Shown here one piece after another: positions 59,360 to 64,000 of a DNA stretch of 64,000 bases. How positions within the stretch are numbered: position 1 is the stretch's first letter; each line of letters opens with the position of its first letter. A program made the position numbers and the translations under genes. Source of the DNA: Splendidivirga corallicola (GTDB lineage: Bacteria > Bacteroidota > Bacteroidia > Cytophagales > Cyclobacteriaceae); assembly GCA_030442035.1 (NCBI GenBank), contig JAUJEA010000003.1:1-64000 (forward strand). The letters are read 5' to 3'. A model generated the notes under the pieces. The model saw nothing but the letters and a program-made list of their open reading frames with translations, was not told where the DNA came from and made no database searches.

Positions 59360-61282
59360 ATGCTCATAGAACCGGGCCCACTTTTAGCGGAAATCAATAA
59401 TCCCGGAGATCTTCGCAAGCTCGATCAATCACAATTGGTACAGTTATCAGCGGAACTTCGACAGTTCATCATTGACATGGTTTCAGTTTATGGAGGACAT
59501 TTCGGAGCCAGTCTTGGAGTTGTTGAACTTACCGTTGCTTTACACTATGTTTTCAATACACCAACAGATCAATTGGTATGGGACGTTGGGCACCAGGCAT
59601 ATGGGCACAAAATATTGACAGGAAGAAGGGATAAATTTCATACCAACCGGATTTACCAGGGCCTCAGTGGTTTTCCTAAAAGAAAAGAGAGTGAATATGA
59701 TGCCTTCGGCGTGGGACACTCCTCCACATCAATTTCAGCAGCGCTTGGTATGGCAGTGGCTTCTAAGTATAAGCAGGAAAATAAGCACCACATTGCTGTG
59801 ATCGGAGATGGTGCGATGACCGGAGGGATAGCCTTTGAAGCCATGAATCATGCGGGGGTATCCAATAGCAATCTGCTGATAATTCTCAACGATAACTGCA
59901 TGTCGATAGATCCGAATGTAGGCGCGTTGAAGGACTATTTAACTGACATCACTACTTCCCATACTTATAACAAGGTAAAAGATGAGGTTTGGAATCTGTT
60001 GGGCAAAATGAGCACCTTTGGGAAAAGTGCTCAGGAAATCGCTTCGAAAGTCGAAACCAGTATAAAGTCTTTTTTATTAAAGCCAAGTAATCTTTTCGAA
60101 TCCCTGAACCTTCGCTATTTCGGCCCCATCGATGGTCACGATGTGACACACCTGACTAGTGTGCTTAATGATCTGAAACATATTCCAGGGCCAAAGCTGT
60201 TACACTGTGTAACAGTAAAAGGCAAAGGTTTCGCATTGGCTGAAAAGGATCAGACCAAATGGCATGCTCCCGGCAAATTCGATAAAGTAACGGGTGAGAT
60301 AAGAAAAAAGGTCCATACAATACCTCAGCCTCCAAAATACCAGGAGGTTTTTGGACAAACAATTGTTGAATTGGCCAAACAGAATGATAAGATTATTGGT
60401 GTAACGCCTGCCATGCCTTCGGGATCTTCCCTGAACATTATGATGAAGGAAATGCCTGAAAGAGCATTTGATGTGGATATCGCGGAACAACATGCTGTCA
60501 CTTTCTCGGCCGGTTTAGCTACTCAGGGATTGGTTCCCTTCTGTAATATATATAGCACGTTCATGCAACGTGGCTATGACCAGGTAATCCATGATGTATG
60601 TATTCAAAACCTACCGGTCATATTTTGTTTGGATAGGGCAGGTTTTGCCGGAGCCGACGGACCAACACACCATGGTGCCTATGATCTAGCCTATATGCGA
60701 TGCATTCCAAACATGATTGTATCATCACCTATGAATGAAGCTGAGCTAAGAAACCTGATGTATACAGCGCAGCTTCCACGAGAAAGCGGTGCATTTTGCA
60801 TTAGGTATCCTAGAGGGCAGGGTGTTATGCCAGAATGGAAAACACCTATGGAAGAAATACAGATAGGCAAAGGTAGAATGATCAAAGATGGTGAGGACTT
60901 AGCCATTTTAACAGTTGGGCACATTGGAAATTATGTTGTTCAGGTTAGAGAACGATTGGAAGAAGATGGACTCAATCCTGCTCATTATGATATGAGGTTC
61001 GTGAAACCTTTGGATGAAGCACTTTTACATGAAATATTCTCAAAATTCAAAAAAGTGATCACCATTGAGGACGGATGTATCATGGGTGGTTTCGGCAGTG
61101 CGGTATTGGAGTTTATGGCGGACCATCAATATCAATGTGAAGTGAAACGTTTGGGAATTCCGGATAAAATCATTGAACATGGTGAACAAGTTCAATTACA
61201 TAATGAATGTGATTTTGGACCAGAAGGAATTATTAATACCGTGAAACAAATGCTCATCCCCTCTTTTTTGGAAAAGGAGTAA
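59360..61282 (+). CDS. dxs: 1-deoxy-D-xylulose-5-phosphate synthase
   Basis: 640 residues, standard for the family. TPP-binding GDGAMTGGIAFEAMNHAG with LIILNDN, 'DVGHQAYGHKILTGRR', catalytic-region DIAEQHAVTFSAGLA, HHGAYDLAYMRCIPN, and transketolase C-domain 'DGCIMGGFGSAVLEF'. It condenses pyruvate and glyceraldehyde 3-phosphate to DXP, the first step of the MEP isoprenoid pathway and thiamine/pyridoxal supply. The alpha/beta hydrolase gene starts 12 bases after it. Confidence 0.97.
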   Translation: MLIEPGPLLAEINNPGDLRKLDQSQLVQLSAELRQFIIDMVSVYGGHFGASLGVVELTVALHYVFNTPTDQLVWDVGHQAYGHKILTGRRDKFHTNRIYQGLSGFPKRKESEYDAFGVGHSSTSISAALGMAVASKYKQENKHHIAVIGDGAMTGGIAFEAMNHAGVSNSNLLIILNDNCMSIDPNVGALKDYLTDITTSHTYNKVKDEVWNLLGKMSTFGKSAQEIASKVETSIKSFLLKPSNLFESLNLRYFGPIDGHDVTHLTSVLNDLKHIPGPKLLHCVTVKGKGFALAEKDQTKWHAPGKFDKVTGEIRKKVHTIPQPPKYQEVFGQTIVELAKQNDKIIGVTPAMPSGSSLNIMMKEMPERAFDVDIAEQHAVTFSAGLATQGLVPFCNIYSTFMQRGYDQVIHDVCIQNLPVIFCLDRAGFAGADGPTHHGAYDLAYMRCIPNMIVSSPMNEAELRNLMYTAQLPRESGAFCIRYPRGQGVMPEWKTPMEEIQIGKGRMIKDGEDLAILTVGHIGNYVVQVRERLEEDGLNPAHYDMRFVKPLDEALLHEIFSKFKKVITIEDGCIMGGFGSAVLEFMADHQYQCEVKRLGIPDKIIEHGEQVQLHNECDFGPEGIINTVKQMLIPSFLEKE

Positions 61283-61294
61283 TTAAAAACGGCT

Positions 61295-62080
61295 ATGCCC
61301 TCAATTCACTTTAATCAGAAAGGTGAAGGATTTCCAGTGGTGTTGCTGCATGGATTTTGTGAATCACACCAGATATGGCACGATTTCCAGGAAAATCTTT
61401 CCAAGCAGTATCGCATACTTGTACCTGATCTTCCAGGATTCGGTAATAGCCCTCAACCAGATGCCGGTTTTTCTATTGACGATATAGCCGAGTCCATTCA
61501 CGGTTGGCTTAAAGATTTAGGTATTTCATCCTGTATTATGATCGGTCACTCACTTGGAGGGTATGTAACACTTGCTTTTGCTCGAAGATATCCGGATCTT
61601 TTGAAAAGTTTGGGATTGTTTCATTCTACGGCATTTCCTGATTCAGATGAAAAAAAACTGATTCGAGATAAAACAATAAACTTTATCCAATCTCATGGTG
61701 TACCAAGCTTTCTTAAATCCTTTGTTCCAAATCTGTTTTACTCCGAAAATCTGAATAGGTCACATATTCAACAGGATATTAAGATGGTAATCAAAATGGG
61801 AGCATCCACTAAGACAGCGGTTGTCATCGGATATCTCAGAGCCATGCGTGACAGACCCGAAAGGATAGACATCATAAAATCATTTCCCAAACCAATTCTT
61901 TATATCATCGGAGAGCACGATGCTGGTATCCCGATTGAAAGCAGCAAAGAACAGGCTGCCTTACCTGTTAATCCTTCTGTTCATTTTCTATCTAATAGCG
62001 GGCACATGGGTATGTTTGAAGAGAAGGAAGCGACTTTGAGTTTAGTTGAAAAGTTTATAAAAAAATCCTTGGATTCGTAG
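61295..62080 (+). CDS. alpha/beta hydrolase
   Basis: 261 residues. HGFCESHQIW oxyanion-side loop, nucleophile in MIGHSLGGYVTLAFA, acid in 'YIIGEHDAGIPI' and histidine in NSGHMGMFEEKE complete the triad. Looks like a bacterial MhpC-type esterase; substrate unknown. Co-transcribed with dxs by position and ended by the hairpin at 62079. Confidence 0.88.
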   Translation: MPSIHFNQKGEGFPVVLLHGFCESHQIWHDFQENLSKQYRILVPDLPGFGNSPQPDAGFSIDDIAESIHGWLKDLGISSCIMIGHSLGGYVTLAFARRYPDLLKSLGLFHSTAFPDSDEKKLIRDKTINFIQSHGVPSFLKSFVPNLFYSENLNRSHIQQDIKMVIKMGASTKTAVVIGYLRAMRDRPERIDIIKSFPKPILYIIGEHDAGIPIESSKEQAALPVNPSVHFLSNSGHMGMFEEKEATLSLVEKFIKKSLDS

Positions 62081-62113
62081 GTGATAAGCGGTTGAATACC
62101 AATCACCTTTTTG
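62079..62113 (+). terminator. intrinsic terminator after dxs-hydrolase operon
   Basis: AGGTGAT (62079-62085) pairs with ATCACCT (62102-62108), with an inner GGT/ACC, followed by TTTTTG. The left arm begins in the stop codon of the hydrolase gene. Confidence 0.7.
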
Positions 62114-62372
62114 TAATTGCGTTAAACTATTACTTAACTATCCTAATAATACCTCTCTTCAGATACTTTAAAAAAACATGTTACGTTGAATTAAAGTAAT
62201 TAGAAGGATTTACAAGTTTATTTTACAATGTACTTTTTTATGAAAATTTCATTGAGTATGTGACTTAAAATAATTTTAATATTACCCTTCAATTGATTAC
62301 TGAACTTTGTTTAAAAGAGAAAATTAAAAACTTAATAATTATCAATACTTTACGGATAAAAAGATAAGTGCC

Positions 62373-63128
62373 ATGGACAACAACATGCAAGAATTTTTAG
62401 CTGTCTGGAACAAAAACCTTCTTATTGCATCGAAGGCGTTTTTGGCAGCGGGAGTAGTCGTTCTACTTTACTATTTGATTAGGTTAGTAAGCATCAGGGA
62501 TCATAAGGCAAAATATGATTTCATCAATAGAAATGAGGTGAAATTTCTATGGTATTCCATATTAGGCCTGATCATATCCGGTGCATTGTTTGCAAACACA
62601 CTATTTGCAGAATCAGAACCAATATGGTTCTTTGTTAGGATATTTATCACAATTTGCATGAGTATCATTGTTGGCGTTATCTTTTCTAATTCACTTAAAT
62701 TCTATTATCCTTTTTATATAGAAAAAAGACTTAAGAAATTAAGATATACGCCTAGAAAATCTCCAAAGACCGGCAAACCGATGAAATTATTAAGTGAAGA
62801 AGAGGAGGATGTTTATCTGGACGAAGGTATGCAGGCAGAGGAAAATGTTTTCTCGGTTGACTACGATGTTTGGGTAGATGAAGAGACCGGATATACACAA
62901 ATAGAAAAATATGCCGGTCACTTACACGCACTAAAATGTCCGGAATGTAACTATCAAACTTTCAAGGTGGCACGTGAGGAAATTATTAAATCCCCAACTT
63001 TAAGTGAAGAAGGAGAACTTGATAAGTTCTACAAGTGTATATATTGCGGGCACAAATCCAAGAAGACATTTAGAATTGCTCAGTTGAAAGAAACGGGTGA
63101 AGCAGAGCCCAGTGTGGCTACTTCCTGA
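62373..63128 (+). CDS. membrane protein with C-terminal zinc ribbon
   Basis: 251 residues: three hydrophobic segments (about 17-37, 56-74 and 84-107), a basic cytosolic stretch, an acidic linker (EEEEDVYLDEG), and a C-terminal four-Cys zinc ribbon (KCPECNY ... YKCIYCGHKSKK). No named family known to me. Own transcript: 290 bases after the hydrolase terminator and followed by a terminator at 63135. Confidence 0.7.
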   Translation: MDNNMQEFLAVWNKNLLIASKAFLAAGVVVLLYYLIRLVSIRDHKAKYDFINRNEVKFLWYSILGLIISGALFANTLFAESEPIWFFVRIFITICMSIIVGVIFSNSLKFYYPFYIEKRLKKLRYTPRKSPKTGKPMKLLSEEEEDVYLDEGMQAEENVFSVDYDVWVDEETGYTQIEKYAGHLHALKCPECNYQTFKVAREEIIKSPTLSEEGELDKFYKCIYCGHKSKKTFRIAQLKETGEAEPSVATS

Positions 63129-63134
63129 TAAAAG

Positions 63135-63165
63135 AATCCCGATCTCCAAAGGTCGGGATTTTTTT
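63135..63165. terminator. bidirectional intrinsic terminator
   Basis: AATCCCGA (63135-63142) pairs with TCGGGATT (63153-63160), followed by TTTTT on the plus strand. It lies between two convergent genes. Confidence 0.85.
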
Positions 63166-64000
63166 ATGAAAGCTTCACACAAACGTTCTTTGGTTCCGTA
63201 AAAAAACGTAACACTTCCAGCCCACCCTCTCTTCCAATGCCTGACTGTTTCATACCTCCAAATGGTGTACGAAGATCCCTCAGTAACCAACAATTGATCC
63301 AAATGATGCCACTTTTTATTTGATGTGCCACGTTATGGGCTCTTTTTAGGTTTTCAGTCCAAATCGTTGCTGATAATCCATAGGGTGTGCTATTGGCATA
63401 TTGAATTACTTCTTCTTCTGTTCCAAAAGGTGTCAATGTCACCACCGGTCCAAATATTTCTTCCTGATTTGTTCTGCATTGTGGTCCAAGGCCTTCAATA
63501 ATTGTAGGCTTAATAAAATAACCATTTTTACAACGGCCCTCCAAGGTTACCTGGTTACCTCCTGTTAAAATGTTTCCCCCCTCTTTCTGAGCTAATTCTA
63601 TGTAGGACAATACTTTATTCATATGTGATTCGGACACCACGGCACCAACCTGGGCGCCCTCTTCCAATGGATCTTTGACAGTCAGGTTAGCTGTCTTTTC
63701 TATCAAAGCCTGTTTAAACTTTTCATAAATGGAATTTTGAATAAAGATTCTGGAGCCACATAAACAAATTTGTCCCTGGTTAGCAAAGGAAGATTTCAGT
63801 GTAGTGCTTAAGGCCGAGTCGAAATCACAGTCTTCAAAAATGATATTCGGATTCTTACCTCCCAGTTCCAATGAAAGCTTCTTAAACATTGGTGCTGTAG
63901 TCGCAGCTATCTTTTTTCCTGTCTCAGTTCCCCCCGTAAATGAAATGAGCGGAATTTCAGGATGTTCAACAATGGCCTGACCGGCTTGCTCTCCTCTTCC
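63164..64000 (-). CDS. aldehyde dehydrogenase, 5' part beyond the window
   Basis: The frame is open to the right edge; 279 codons are visible. Catalytic glutamate in LELGGKNPNII, nucleophile cysteine in NQGQICLCGS, 'QEEIFGPVVTLTPF' and C-terminal PFGGMKQSGIGREGG are all present, and upstream ISFTGGTETGKK is the NAD-binding helix. NAD(P)-dependent oxidation of an aldehyde to a carboxylate; the resemblance to 2-hydroxymuconic or betaine-type enzymes cannot be resolved without the N-terminus. Confidence 0.9.
   Translation of the reverse strand, partial: GRGEQAGQAIVEHPEIPLISFTGGTETGKKIAATTAPMFKKLSLELGGKNPNIIFEDCDFDSALSTTLKSSFANQGQICLCGSRIFIQNSIYEKFKQALIEKTANLTVKDPLEEGAQVGAVVSESHMNKVLSYIELAQKEGGNILTGGNQVTLEGRCKNGYFIKPTIIEGLGPQCRTNQEEIFGPVVTLTPFGTEEEVIQYANSTPYGLSATIWTENLKRAHNVAHQIKSGIIWINCWLLRDLRTPFGGMKQSGIGREGGLEVLRFFTEPKNVCVKLS

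Noticed and set aside
1-64000. CRISPR array search by eye
   Set aside because: No regularly spaced repeats or cas-like genes seen.

Overview
The window reads as chromosome of a free-living Bacteroidota bacterium, most likely of the Cytophagales type. Supporting signs are a gliding-motility/type IX sorting C-terminus, LytS/LytTR pairs, a DISM-type histidine kinase, several lipobox lipoproteins, beta-barrel proteins, DUF4369-TlpA, AT-rich spacers with little Shine-Dalgarno sequence, and several TAnnTTTG promoter boxes. No database search was possible; names rest on motifs and family knowledge.

Layout. 1-4.3 kb: the edge of an IS1595-like transposase, a GAF histidine kinase, a VOC protein and a YtcJ-like amidohydrolase. 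4.3-9.3 kb (minus): an ECF sigma factor, a membrane anti-sigma-like protein, a DUF4097-like protein, two outer-membrane-type proteins and an S41 peptidase, which look like one envelope-stress operon. 9.5-17.1 kb: small metabolic or stress proteins (VOC, YciI, DUF1761, DUF4287/DUF5655), a LytS/LytTR pair, a TlpA-like lipoprotein, and a DUF559 endonuclease flanked by palindromes. 17.1-28.9 kb (minus): a glycan-degradation cluster (GH20, DUF6786-like, GH29 fucosidase, GH172-like DUF2961, GH117-like, sialate O-acetylesterase) with a frameshifted sulfatase remnant at its end. Three of the enzymes carry closely related C-terminal F5/8C modules. 28.9-33.8 kb: a barrel protein, a DISM histidine kinase and small or hypothetical genes.

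An accessory region follows at about 33.8-46.9 kb. It has a dead MobF relaxase, a compact three-gene operon of unrecognised proteins divergent from a SLATT/DUF4231-like membrane protein (the best candidate for an undescribed, defence-like system), a tyrosine integrase beside a tRNA-3'-end-like sequence, a three-gene membrane cluster, a gliding-type adhesin, HTH regulators, an L-domain protein, and a GC-rich element with nested long-range pairing at 46502-46618. Some of these parts (Shine-Dalgarno signals, an SOS-like box, relaxase and integrase style) look proteobacterial, so the region may be a mosaic.

47-64 kb returns to core genome: a Kelch lipoprotein, tRNA-Val(TAC) with a decayed T-armless copy beside it, glycerophosphodiesterase, PfkB kinase, uridine kinase, RdgB, two FKBP lipoproteins, NrnA, Ndk, a YbhN-like membrane protein, ScpA, Dxs, an alpha/beta hydrolase, a zinc-ribbon membrane protein and a truncated aldehyde dehydrogenase at the right edge.
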